From positions 1,570,001 to 1,634,000 of the forward strand of contig NZ_JAGJBY010000001.1 in the NCBI RefSeq assembly GCF_020010905.1: a DNA stretch of 64,000 bases. Reading direction: 5' to 3'. Numbering within the stretch: the first letter of the stretch is position 1; each line of letters starts with the position of its first letter. This document shows, one piece after another, positions 27,096 to 34,591 of the stretch. Made by a program: the position numbers and the translations under genes. The stretch is from Streptomyces acidiscabies (GTDB lineage: Bacteria > Actinomycetota > Actinomycetes > Streptomycetales > Streptomycetaceae). The notes under the pieces are model-generated. The model had not been told where the DNA came from. It ran no database searches and saw only the letters and a list, made by a program, of their open reading frames with translations.

Positions 27096-27231
27096 GAGGG
27101 CTCCACAGGGTTACGTCCGGACATGCGCTGCCTGAGCATAGTCGGGGCGTGCGAAGGCCCCTCACCGGGCAGATTCCCCCCTGTCGCGTAGCTCACGTAT
27201 CCGTCCCGGGGACAGCCCCCTAAACTTTGAG

Positions 27232-27245
27232 TTACTTAACGGTAA
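27232..27245. promoter_or_regulatory. TTAC-N6-GTAA operator-like palindrome
   Basis: TTAC (27232-27235) and GTAA (27242-27245) flank six bases, 20 bases upstream of the acyl-CoA dehydrogenase start. Palindromes of this type are common operators of TetR-family regulators of fatty-acid genes. The match is short, so it is only a candidate. Confidence 0.4.
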
Positions 27246-27264
27246 TTAGCGTCGTCTGGAGTGA

Positions 27265-28428
27265 ATGACCGTGGCCGGATCGGCTGATTTCGACCTGTAC
27301 CGCCCGTCCGAGGAGCACGACATGCTCCGCGACGCGGTCCGCGCACTCTCCGAGGCCAAGATCGCTCCGTACGCGGCGGCGGTCGACGAGGAGGCCCGCT
27401 TCCCCCAGGAGGCGCTGGACGCCCTCGTCGCGAGCGACCTGCACGCGGTGCACGTCCCGGAGGAGTACGGCGGTGCGGGAGCCGACGCCCTGGCGACGGT
27501 CATCGTCATCGAGGAGGTGGCCCGCGCCTGCGTGTCGTCCTCCCTGATCCCGGCGGTCAACAAGCTCGGCTCGCTCCCGGTGATCCTCTCCGGCTCCGAG
27601 GACCTGAAGAAGAAGTACCTCGCCCCCCTGGCCAAGGGCGACGCGATGTTCTCGTACTGCCTCTCCGAGCCCGAGGCGGGTTCCGACGCGGCCGGTATGA
27701 AGACCCGCGCGGTCCGCGACGGCGACCACTGGATCCTCAACGGCGTCAAGCGCTGGATCACCAACGCGGGCGTCTCCGACTACTACACGGTCATGGCGGT
27801 CACGGACCCGGAGAAGCGCTCCAAGGGGATCTCCGCGTTCGTCGTCGAGAAGTCCGACGAGGGCGTCTCCTTCGGCGCCCCCGAGAAGAAGCTCGGCATC
27901 AAGGGCTCCCCGACCCGCGAGGTCTACTTCGACAACGTACGCATCCCCGCCGACCGCATGATCGGCGAGGAGGGCACAGGTTTCGCCACGGCGATGAAGA
28001 CCCTCGACCACACCCGCATCACGATCGCCGCCCAGGCCCTCGGCGTCGCCCAGGGCGCCTTCGACTACGCCAAGGGCTACGTCAAGGAACGCAAGCAGTT
28101 CGGCAAGGCCATCGCGGACTTCCAGGGCATCCAGTTCATGCTGGCGGACATGTCGATGAAGATCTCGGCAGCCCGAGCCCTGACGTACCAGGCCGCAGCG
28201 GCTTCGGAACGCCTCGACGCGGACCTGACGTACCTGGGCGCGGCGGCCAAGTGCTTCGCCTCGGACACGGCGATGGAGGTCACGACGGACGCGGTCCAGC
28301 TCCTCGGGGGGTACGGCTACACGCGGGACTACCCGGTGGAGCGGATGATGCGGGACGCGAAGATCACGCAGATTTATGAAGGCACGAACCAGGTCCAGCG
28401 GATCGTCATGGCCCGCAACCTGCCGTAA
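27265..28428 (+). CDS. Acyl-CoA dehydrogenase
   Basis: This 387-residue flavoprotein has the family's three-domain arrangement. It shows VPEEYGGAGAD and the FAD/substrate loop YCLSEPEAGSDAAGMKTRA, then the ITNAGVSDYYTVMA strand. The C-terminal helices carry QLLGGYGYTRDYPVERMMRDAKI and the catalytic Glu372 in QIYEGTNQVQR, the position used by short/medium-chain enzymes. It should introduce the alpha-beta double bond in acyl-CoA during beta-oxidation. The ATG at 27265 has GGAG only three bases away; a GTG at 27271 is equally well placed. The chain-length preference cannot be read from sequence. Confidence 0.93.
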   Translation: MTVAGSADFDLYRPSEEHDMLRDAVRALSEAKIAPYAAAVDEEARFPQEALDALVASDLHAVHVPEEYGGAGADALATVIVIEEVARACVSSSLIPAVNKLGSLPVILSGSEDLKKKYLAPLAKGDAMFSYCLSEPEAGSDAAGMKTRAVRDGDHWILNGVKRWITNAGVSDYYTVMAVTDPEKRSKGISAFVVEKSDEGVSFGAPEKKLGIKGSPTREVYFDNVRIPADRMIGEEGTGFATAMKTLDHTRITIAAQALGVAQGAFDYAKGYVKERKQFGKAIADFQGIQFMLADMSMKISAARALTYQAAAASERLDADLTYLGAAAKCFASDTAMEVTTDAVQLLGGYGYTRDYPVERMMRDAKITQIYEGTNQVQRIVMARNLP

Positions 28429-28490
28429 TCCGGTTCCCCTCCGAAGTCCCCGGCGTCGATGATGCCGGGGACTCCGTACGAGGGGACCTC

Positions 28491-28856
28491 ATGAAACTCA
28501 GCGCCGTGACGCTCGACTGCGCCGACCCCGTCGAACTCGCCGCCTTCTACCGCGCGGCGACCGGCTGGGACCCCCACCCGAAATCCGACGCGGATTTCTC
28601 CGGCCTGATCACGCCGGACGGCCTCTTCATCGGCTTCCAGCGCGTCGCCGACTACCGCGCCCCCACGTGGCCCGACCAGTCCGGTGTCCCGCAGCAGTCC
28701 CACCTGGACTTCGACGTCGACGACCTGGACGCGGCCGAGGAAAAACTCCTGGCCCTGGGCGCGACCCGCTCACCGCACACCCCCGACGGACGCCGCTGGC
28801 GTGTACTCCTGGACCCGGCGGGGCACCCGTTCTGCCTGTCGGAACGCCGCGCGTAG
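28491..28856 (+). CDS. VOC-superfamily (glyoxalase-like) protein
   Basis: This 121-residue protein has the beta-alpha-beta-beta-beta VOC fold pattern: KLSAVTLDCADPVELAAFYRAATGW at the start, a middle HLDFDVDDLDAAEEKLLALGA, and the C-terminal strand RVLLDPAGHPFCLSE. It is one and a half modules by length, so a dimer would be needed for an active site. The next gene encodes a paralogue ten bases away. Substrate unknown. Confidence 0.82.
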   Translation: MKLSAVTLDCADPVELAAFYRAATGWDPHPKSDADFSGLITPDGLFIGFQRVADYRAPTWPDQSGVPQQSHLDFDVDDLDAAEEKLLALGATRSPHTPDGRRWRVLLDPAGHPFCLSERRA

Positions 28857-28866
28857 GAGGTCACCC

Positions 28867-29247
28867 ATGTCCGCTGTCGGACGTTTCCGCTCGATCGTCG
28901 TGGACTGCCCGGCCCCGGCGGCGCTAGCGGATTTCTACGCGGCACTGCTGGGCGGCAAGCCGGAGGCGGAGTCGGACGACTGGATCGTCCTGCACGTCCC
29001 CGAGGGCCCCCGCCTGGCCTTCAACCTGGCGCCGGACCACGTACCCCCGGTATGGCCCTCACAACCCCACGACCAGCAGCAGTTCCACGTGGACGTCGAC
29101 GCGGGGGAGACGTGGGAGGAGGTCGACGAGGCGGAGCGGAGAGTGCTGGAGCTGGGGGCGCGGGCGGTACGGCGAGCCGACGGCGAGGATTTCCGGGTGT
29201 TCCTGGACCCTGCGGGGCATCCGTTCTGTCTGTGCCGGATCGCCTAG
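28867..29247 (+). CDS. VOC-superfamily (glyoxalase-like) protein, tandem paralogue
   Basis: This 126-residue protein is a paralogue of the preceding gene product: FRSIVVDCPAPAALADFYAALLGG, QQFHVDVDAGETWEEVDEAERRVLELGA and RVFLDPAGHPFCLCRI. AGGAGG overlaps the preceding stop region and lies six bases before the ATG, so the pair is an operon. The two copies probably arose by local duplication. Function unknown. Confidence 0.82.
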   Translation: MSAVGRFRSIVVDCPAPAALADFYAALLGGKPEAESDDWIVLHVPEGPRLAFNLAPDHVPPVWPSQPHDQQQFHVDVDAGETWEEVDEAERRVLELGARAVRRADGEDFRVFLDPAGHPFCLCRIA

Positions 29248-29390
29248 CCACCTGCCGAGCGCCGGGTCCTACCCGTACGTCCTTCACGCCGAGAGCCGTG
29301 AGTTCCCGCCGTGCGTCCCCTCGGGCCCGGAGCGGTTGTGGCAGTGCCGGGTGAGGTCCAGCCACACGAAGCCGGTCGTGTTCCTGGACA

Positions 29391-29576
29391 TCAGTGCGCC
29401 TCCGACAGGTGCCTGCGCAGCAACACGTTCTCGTCGGTCACCGCGCTGTGGTCATGGACCGAACGGGCATGGTGTCTCGCCGTCGCGAAGGACAGGCACG
29501 CGGTGCAGCCGGGTACGGGGGAGGGCTCGGGCAAGGGGAAATAGCGCGCGGCATGAGTTTTCGCGTCGTTTTCCAT
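29391..29576 (-). CDS. Small Cys-pair protein of XRE-regulator loci
   Basis: This 61-residue protein has the pattern PLPEPSPVPGCTACLSFATARHHARS, then DHSAVTDENVLLRRHLSEAH. I recall similar small proteins (C-x2-C followed by a D-x-NV-x-x-RRH end) near DUF5753 regulators in Streptomyces. It lies just downstream of the truncated regulator and is probably part of that accessory module. No Shine-Dalgarno is visible. Its stop overlaps an ATG (TGATG at 29393-29389) that could open a 35-codon frame ending near 29284; I cannot support that peptide further. Confidence 0.5.
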   Translation of the reverse strand: MENDAKTHAARYFPLPEPSPVPGCTACLSFATARHHARSVHDHSAVTDENVLLRRHLSEAH

Positions 29577-29608
29577 GACGTCATCATTGACGGGACGCCA
29601 TAGGGGAT

Positions 29609-30369
29609 CTACGCCGTTTCCTGTTCACGCAAGAATTCGTCACGGATTCTCTCCACCAGCCCCCTCATGGCATCCCCGGAAACGGCAACCCGCTCGAATC
29701 CGTCGAACTTCTCGATGTAAAGCGTCACGTCACGGGGATCGGTGACGGACAGCTCTGCGTGGACGGTCTCCACCGTCACCATGCGATCATCCTTGATGGA
29801 GAAAGAGTGGCTCGGGAAGTCGGTCTGCCGTGCCGAGAGCGGAACGACTCGGAGGTCGACGCTTGGTAGGCGCGAGACGGAGATGAGCTTGTCGAGTTGC
29901 CCGGCCATCACCAAAGGCGGCACGATCCTCCACCTCAGGACCGATTCCGTGACGATGAAACGGAGTTGCCGTCCCGGCTCGTAGAGAATTCCCTGTCTGG
30001 CCAGCCTCGCGGTCACGGAACGCACCAATTGTTCTTCACCAGGATCCTTGCGCGAGAGGACAGCCCGCACATATTCCGGTGTTTGCAGGAGGCCGGGAAC
30101 GAGGGCGGGCTGAAAGAGCCGAAGCACCTTGGTCCGGGCCTCGATCGCCTGGATCTGCCGCTGTTTACGGTGATGTCCGAGCCGCCGGTACAACCGCCAT
30201 GCCGTCGCCTCGGTCGCGGCGGCCCTGGCCGCAGACATGTACTCGGCCTTGACCTCCGGCGAGACACCTATGGCGGTGAGGATCTGCTCCACATCGACGA
30301 CGCTCGGCATGACAACGCCGTTCTCGATCTTGGACAACTTGGCGCGGACCCCAACTCGGCTCTGTTCAC
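29609..30369 (-). pseudogene. DUF5753-type XRE regulator with deleted, frameshifted helix-turn-helix
   Basis: The C-terminal ~240 residues are an intact DUF5753 regulator body: KLSKIENGVVMPSVVDVEQIL, ATEATAWRLYRRLGHHRKQ, LFQPALVPGLLQTPEYVRAVL, FIVTESVLRWR, HAELSVTDPRDVTLYIEKFDGFE. The natural start is the GTG at 30369, which overlaps the upstream DUF6879 stop (GTGA) and encodes the family's usual MNRAELGSA. After nine codons that frame no longer leads into KLSKIENG. The distance is 32 bases, so the frames differ, and the ~23 residues that normally lie between are missing. A deletion has therefore removed most of the DNA-binding helices. A TTG at 30337 could still start a truncated protein. 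A sequencing error alone would not restore the missing residues. Confidence 0.65.
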
Positions 30370-30899
30370 TCCCCGTATGCTGCCCACCATTCGACGAACG
30401 GCACGGCGTGGGCGAGTGCCGTGTCCCGGTACTCCCGGAACTCCGCCAGCCGCGCCTCTTCCTCCACGATGTCGCTGCCGAGATACTTTCCGGCCCCGTC
30501 GTACGCCATCACGCCGAGCGCCTGATCGTCGAACAGCCAGAAGTCGGGCGCGTCCGGAATCGGGTTCGGGCTCTCGGTGGTGTCGAGAATGAAGAACTCC
30601 TCACCGACGCTCATGTTCCGCCGATAACCCCAGGACAGTTCGAACCGGAGGTAATCCGTCAGGGGACGGGACAGGAAATGCACGCGATAAACACGCTTAC
30701 CGGCACGAGTGGCATCCCCCACGGTCGTCAACCAGTCGGCCACCCGATAAGATTCTGGCTGCTCCTCTCCCGCCAGAAAAGCACGATAAGCCTCGACCCC
30801 ACCGGACTGGCTGTAATCGTCCAGCGTCTCCAACCGAAACGCTTCCCGCTCGAAAGAGGCGAAGAAGTCCCCGAGGGTACGACTAGATGAGGTTGTCAC
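30366..30899 (-). CDS. DUF6879-family protein
   Basis: This 177-residue protein matches the DUF6879 pattern as I remember it: LGDFFASFEREAFRLETLDDY, then FLAGEEQPE, RVYRVHFLSRPLTDYLRFELSW, GYRRNMSVGEEFFILD and a C-terminal DFWLFDDQALGVMAYDGAGKYLG with EYRDTALAHAVPFVEW. The family occurs in Streptomyces beside DUF5753 regulators, and its function is not established. The GTG start at 30899 overlaps the previous gene by 17 bases, and its stop overlaps the start of the damaged regulator gene. The three genes form one operon. Confidence 0.82.
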   Translation of the reverse strand: MTTSSSRTLGDFFASFEREAFRLETLDDYSQSGGVEAYRAFLAGEEQPESYRVADWLTTVGDATRAGKRVYRVHFLSRPLTDYLRFELSWGYRRNMSVGEEFFILDTTESPNPIPDAPDFWLFDDQALGVMAYDGAGKYLGSDIVEEEARLAEFREYRDTALAHAVPFVEWWAAYGE

Positions 30900-31077
30900 G
30901 AACGGCCTTCCGAATCAGCTCGACAGGAATCTCGACGAGAGCTTCGTGCTCCGGAACCTCCCGGTTGTGGTCCACCAGAATTCCTCCCTGCACAACGAGA
31001 GTCCCGCGATCGGTGGCGTACAAGGTCGGACACTCACCCTCGTCGCACTCACCCACCAGCCGTGTCAGTTTCACCAC
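30883..31077 (-). CDS. Small conserved protein of the DUF6879 module
   Basis: This 64-residue protein reads (M)VKLTRLVGECDEGECPTLYATDRGTLVVQGG, followed by a C-terminal HEALVEIPVELIRKAV segment. The start is set at the GTG at 31077 because AAGGAG lies seven bases upstream. It contains a C-x4-C pair (GECDEGEC) and a beta-rich middle. It is the first gene of the operon with the DUF6879 gene and the damaged regulator. I recall this three-gene order in many Streptomyces genomes. Function unknown; it may be an accessory of the regulator. Confidence 0.78.
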   Translation of the reverse strand: MVKLTRLVGECDEGECPTLYATDRGTLVVQGGILVDHNREVPEHEALVEIPVELIRKAVRDNLI

Positions 31078-31162
31078 TGACGCACTCCTTCCGCCGGCCG
31101 ACAGCCGTCTCCGTCGATCGTCCCGATACACCGAGGCATCCCACAAGAGGCTCCGGTTTCCG

Positions 31163-31357
31163 TTACTGGAAACTCCGCGAATCCGCACCCGCCGCGTGGG
31201 AGACGAAGCCGCTCCAGGCTGCGGGGGAAACGGTGAGGTGGGGACGTGAAGGGGATTTCGAGTCGCGGATGCTGACGGTCGATGGAGCGGTGGATATCTC
31301 GACGCAGGCGGAACCCTGTTCGCTGTAGGTCGACGTCTGCCAGGTCGGTTCGGTCAT
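31163..31357 (-). CDS. DUF397-domain small protein
   Basis: This 64-residue protein matches DUF397: TWQTSTYSEQGSACVEIS, VSIRDSKSPSRP, then the WSGF motif. DUF397 proteins are small partners of XRE/DUF5753 regulators in Streptomyces (bldB- and whiJ-like loci) and counteract or modulate them. It lies 11 bases downstream of the regulator gene at 31368-32219, so it is co-transcribed with it. Its own DNA-binding capacity is doubtful. Confidence 0.88.
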   Translation of the reverse strand: MTEPTWQTSTYSEQGSACVEISTAPSTVSIRDSKSPSRPHLTVSPAAWSGFVSHAAGADSRSFQ

Positions 31358-31367
31358 GGTCCGTCTC

Positions 31368-32219
31368 TCAGATGTCTCGGGCGATGCGATGGATGAGGTC
31401 GAGCGAGGGAGCGGGTTTCAGGGCAACGGCCTCCATACGGTCCAGGACGAGGCGGTACATCTCCAATCGCCCTGCCGCGTCCACGAGTTCACTCCCGTGC
31501 GCGGTATCCACCTCGACGGTGTCGAGGGCCGGCACAGGTCCGTGGAAGTAGTCGACGGCATGCCCCGTGGTGGGGAACGAGGTGCCGTCGAAGGGAATCA
31601 CCCGGAGGGTGACAGCGGGGTGCCCGCTGACCTCGGCGAGGTGGCGCAACTGGTCCCTGGCGACCTCTCGACCGCCGAACTGCATACGCAGAGCCGCCTC
31701 GTGGACGACGGCCGTGTACGGCGGTGGCTGTTCGCGGTGGAGGATGGCCTGGCGCTTGATGCGGTGGGAGATGCGGAACTCGATCTCGTGCGGCCGCAGA
31801 GCGGGTACCGCTTCACGGAACAGCGCGCGAGCGTGTTCCGGTGTCTGGAGCAGGCCGGGAATGTTGATGACCTGGGTCACGCGCAGCGCCGTGGCGTGGT
31901 GCTCCAGTTCGGCCAGGTCGAGGAGACGGGGAGGCAGGGTGTCGCGGTACTCCGCCCACCAGCCACGCGTGCGGTCGGCGGCCATGACTGCGAGCGCATC
32001 GACCAAGGGCTGGTCCGTGCAGCCGTAGATATGGGCGAGCGTATGGACGCGGTCCGCGCTGACACCGAAGCGGTTGGCCTCGATGTTGCTGATCTGTGCC
32101 TGCGTCGTCCCCAGGGATCTGGCGGCCTCGACGGCCGGCATGCCGGCGCGTTCCCGCAGGCGGCGCAGTTCCGTGCCGATGCGGAGGCGTCGTGCCGTGG
32201 GGGCAGGCCTCGGTGTCAT
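31368..32219 (-). CDS. XRE-family regulator with DUF5753 domain
   Basis: This 283-residue regulator is intact, unlike the one at 29609. The N-terminal helix-turn-helix reads IGTELRRLRERAGMPAVEAARSLGTTQAQISNIEANRFGVSADRVHTLA. The DUF5753 body contains WWAEYRDTLPPRLLDLAELEHHAT, NIPGLLQTPEHARALF, VVHEAALRMQFGG and VDAAGRLEMYRLVLDRMEAVALKPAPSLDLIHRIA. ATG 32219 is supported by GAGGAG seven bases upstream. A perfect 14-bp inverted repeat lies at 32275-32310 between this gene and the divergent ATPase gene, so it is probably autoregulated there. With DUF397 and the ATPase it forms a WhiJ/AbaA-like module. Confidence 0.92.
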   Translation of the reverse strand: MTPRPAPTARRLRIGTELRRLRERAGMPAVEAARSLGTTQAQISNIEANRFGVSADRVHTLAHIYGCTDQPLVDALAVMAADRTRGWWAEYRDTLPPRLLDLAELEHHATALRVTQVINIPGLLQTPEHARALFREAVPALRPHEIEFRISHRIKRQAILHREQPPPYTAVVHEAALRMQFGGREVARDQLRHLAEVSGHPAVTLRVIPFDGTSFPTTGHAVDYFHGPVPALDTVEVDTAHGSELVDAAGRLEMYRLVLDRMEAVALKPAPSLDLIHRIARDI

Positions 32220-32274
32220 GCCCTTGCTCCTCTTTCGTACGCCTGACGTGGTGGTCACCCACACGAAGGAAACT

Positions 32275-32310
32275 GCTGAAGGTTTTGCTGATTACTGCAA
32301 AACCTTCAGC
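32275..32310. promoter_or_regulatory. Perfect 14-bp inverted repeat, likely XRE operator
   Basis: GCTGAAGGTTTTGC (32275-32288) and GCAAAACCTTCAGC (32297-32310) match at all 14 positions with an 8-base spacer. It sits in the 157-base divergent promoter region between the XRE regulator (32219) and the ATPase (32377). Its AT content is unlike the surrounding DNA. An operator for the adjacent regulator, controlling both directions, is the simplest reading. Confidence 0.75.
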
Positions 32311-32376
32311 TCCTGGAGTCTACGGTGAGACTCGCACCGCCCAACTCGCCCCACCCGTAAGCCGAAAGGTCCCCGA

Positions 32377-32802
32377 ATGAGCACCGTATCCCCGCCCGAC
32401 ACCTGGACCTACTCCCTCCGCCTCCCCCGTACCCCCGGAGCCGCACACGTCGCACGCATGACCGTGCGCGCCGCCCTCACCGCCCACGGCATGCGCGATC
32501 TGCTCCACCCGGTGGAACTGCTCACGTCCGAGCTGGTGACCAACACCTACCGCCACACCACCGGCCCCGCCTCCGTGCGGCTCACCGCCCCCGGTGGGGA
32601 CCGTCTCCGCGTCGGCGTCTGGGACACGCACCCGTACATCCCCGCCGCCTTCGCCCGCCCCGCCGACGACCGGACCCCTTTCCCGCCGCCCGACGCGGAG
32701 GGCGGGCGGGGACTGTGTCTCGTGCAGGCGTACGCGCACGCGTGGGGCGGCCTGGAGACCCTCGCCGGCAAACTGCTGTGGTTCGAGGTCAAGTCCTGCT
32801 GA
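32377..32802 (+). CDS. RsbW-like ATP-binding protein (AbaA-type)
   Basis: This 141-residue GHKL ATPase shows an N box LLTSELVTNTYRHTTG, VGVWDTHPYIP (G1-like, with a weak DxG) and the GGRGLCLVQAYAHAWGG G2 region. It is shorter than the SigI-type anti-sigma at 12186 and lacks a clear DxGxG. Such ATPases occur beside XRE/DUF397 pairs in Streptomyces and are thought to act in partner-type control rather than as sensor kinases. It is divergent from the XRE gene across the 14-bp palindrome. The iscB region begins about 150 bases downstream. Confidence 0.85.
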   Translation: MSTVSPPDTWTYSLRLPRTPGAAHVARMTVRAALTAHGMRDLLHPVELLTSELVTNTYRHTTGPASVRLTAPGGDRLRVGVWDTHPYIPAAFARPADDRTPFPPPDAEGGRGLCLVQAYAHAWGGLETLAGKLLWFEVKSC

Positions 32803-32956
32803 CTGCTCCGGATCACCCCATAGCTACCGAACGTCACATCCGTCACCCTTTCCTCCCGTATGCGGATCGAGACTTTGTGTCGGCTTGGCAACAGGCGGGA
32901 TCTGATTTTCCGACGGGGGTTGTATGGGGTGCAGGCCGGACCGGCACACTGTGGCC

Positions 32957-33290
32957 GTAACGGGATCTCCTCCCCTGAAGGGAGGGGCTTTCAGCCAGAC
33001 CGGCTGAGGGCCGCCGTTACCAGCACCAGCCATCACCTACAAGGAGGTGACCTTGATGGCTACGTTCCACACAGGACGGAAGACCGACCGCGCTGTGCTT
33101 CCTCAGCAGCTCGCTCTCGAATTCGAGTCAGCAGACATCCCCCGGATCGGGGACGAAACGGGGCTCGGAGACCACCACGTGGTGGTACCCGGTGTGGAAC
33201 ATGTGCGAGGGGAGACCACCGGCAGTGCACCTGCCGCCGGTGGCGTCACCCCGGACCGCGAGGTCCGGGAGTCCGGCCGTGAGGCCGACC
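32957..33290 (+). ncRNA. Candidate omega-RNA of the IscB locus
   Basis: Omega-RNAs of IscB proteins are encoded immediately 5' of the nuclease domain. Here a closing stem GTAACGG (32957-32963)/CCGTTAC (33014-33020) encloses two hairpins: 8 bp at 32967-32974/32980-32987, and TCAGCC/GGCTGA at 32991-33007. Further stems follow inside what could be the protein's first 80 codons: palindrome ACCACCACGTGGTGGT (33171-33186), CCACCGGCAG with its partner (33216-33243), and CCGGACC-GCGA-GGTCCGG (33251-33268), a GNRA-type tetraloop. The guide, if present, would lie just 5' of the scaffold. Boundaries are uncertain; no expression evidence is visible. Confidence 0.5.
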
Positions 33291-34585
33291 CTGTCGTGTT
33301 CGTCCTGGACCGGCACGGTGTGCCGCTCCAGCCCACCAACCCGGCCAGGGCCCGCAAGCTCCTGGCATCGGGGCGGGCCGTCGTGGACCGGCACACGCCG
33401 TTCGTGATCCGTCTGAAAGATCGCACCACCGCCGGATCGCAGGTCGACGGTGTCGAGCTGGGTATTGATCCCGGCTCGAAGCACACCGGCATCGCGGTGT
33501 TCACCGACGTGGCGGGTGAGCGCCGGGGCCGGTACAGCATCCAGCTCGACCACCGTGGTGCCCAGATCCGTAAGAAGCTGAAGCAGCGGTCCGCCTACCG
33601 GCGGGGCCGCCGCAGCCGGAACCTGCGCTACCGCGCCCCGCGCTTCTCCAACCGCACCCGCCCCGCAGGCTGGCTCCCGCCATCGCTGCGGCACCGGGTG
33701 GACACCACCACCGCATGGGTGGACCGCCTCACCCGCTGGGCCCCCGTCCGCGCCGCGCATGTCGAGCGCGTCGCGTTCGACATCCATGCCATCAGCGCCG
33801 GCCGCCCCCTGGAAGGAGCCGAGTACCAGCACGGCACCCTCCACGGCACCGAGGTCCGCGAATACCTCCTGGCCAAGTTCGGCCGCGCCTGCTCCTACTG
33901 CGGCGCCATGGACACCCCCCTCAACATCGACCACATCCACCCCCGCTCGCGTGGCGGATCCGACCGCGTCTCCAACCTGACCCTGGCCTGCGTCCCCTGC
34001 AACCAGGCCAAGGGCAGCCAACCCGTGGAGGACTTCGCACCGAAGCGGGCCGCCGACATCCTGAAACGGGCGAAAGTCCCGCTGCGGGACACCGCCGCCG
34101 TCAACGCCACCCGCTCGGCCCTGTGGCGCGCCCTCGACCAGCGCATGCCCACCTACACGGCGTCCGGCGGGCGTACGAAGTGGAACCGCACCCGCACCGG
34201 ACTGCCCAAGACCCACACGCTGGATGCCCTCTCGGTCGGTGAACTCGACACCGTCACCGCGTGGCCCCGCACCGTCCTGATCGTCGGTGCCACCGGACGC
34301 GGCACCTACGCCCGCACCCGCACCGACAAACACGGCTTCGCCCGCCTGCGCCTGCCCCGCGTCAAGCAGTTCTTCGGCTTCGCCACCGGCGATCTCGTCC
34401 GGGCCTTCGTCCCGGCCGGGAAGAACGCGGGCACTCACACCGGCCGCGTCGCGGTCCGTTCCTCCGGGAGCTTCGCCGTCCGGACCGCCAGCGGCCTCTA
34501 CACCGCACGGCACAAGTACTTCCGTCTGCTCCAGCGCGCGGACGGCTACGCCTACACCACCCGCCCCGAAGGAGCCATGCCTTGA
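33056..34585 (+). CDS. iscB: IscB-type RNA-guided endonuclease (RuvC/HNH)
   Basis: This 509-residue protein carries a PLMP-like segment (VFVLDRHGVPLQPTNPARARKLLASG region, residues ~81-112) and RuvC-I with Asp138 in GIDPGSKHTGIAV. An Arg-rich bridge helix (~167-200) follows, then RuvC-II with Glu237 and an HNH domain with CSYC, His293 in NIDHIHPRSRGG, Asn307 and CVPCN. RuvC-III has His387 and Asp390 in KTHTLDALSVG. All catalytic positions appear intact. Family members cut DNA directed by an omega-RNA. ATG 33056 has an ideal AAGGAGGTGA (33041-33050). Typical IscB begins at the PLMP segment, so the extra 80 residues are unusual, and a GTG at 33296 may be the real start. No TnpA is present nearby. 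Confidence 0.92.
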   Translation: MATFHTGRKTDRAVLPQQLALEFESADIPRIGDETGLGDHHVVVPGVEHVRGETTGSAPAAGGVTPDREVRESGREADPVVFVLDRHGVPLQPTNPARARKLLASGRAVVDRHTPFVIRLKDRTTAGSQVDGVELGIDPGSKHTGIAVFTDVAGERRGRYSIQLDHRGAQIRKKLKQRSAYRRGRRSRNLRYRAPRFSNRTRPAGWLPPSLRHRVDTTTAWVDRLTRWAPVRAAHVERVAFDIHAISAGRPLEGAEYQHGTLHGTEVREYLLAKFGRACSYCGAMDTPLNIDHIHPRSRGGSDRVSNLTLACVPCNQAKGSQPVEDFAPKRAADILKRAKVPLRDTAAVNATRSALWRALDQRMPTYTASGGRTKWNRTRTGLPKTHTLDALSVGELDTVTAWPRTVLIVGATGRGTYARTRTDKHGFARLRLPRVKQFFGFATGDLVRAFVPAGKNAGTHTGRVAVRSSGSFAVRTASGLYTARHKYFRLLQRADGYAYTTRPEGAMP

Positions 34586-34591
34586 TCCAAA

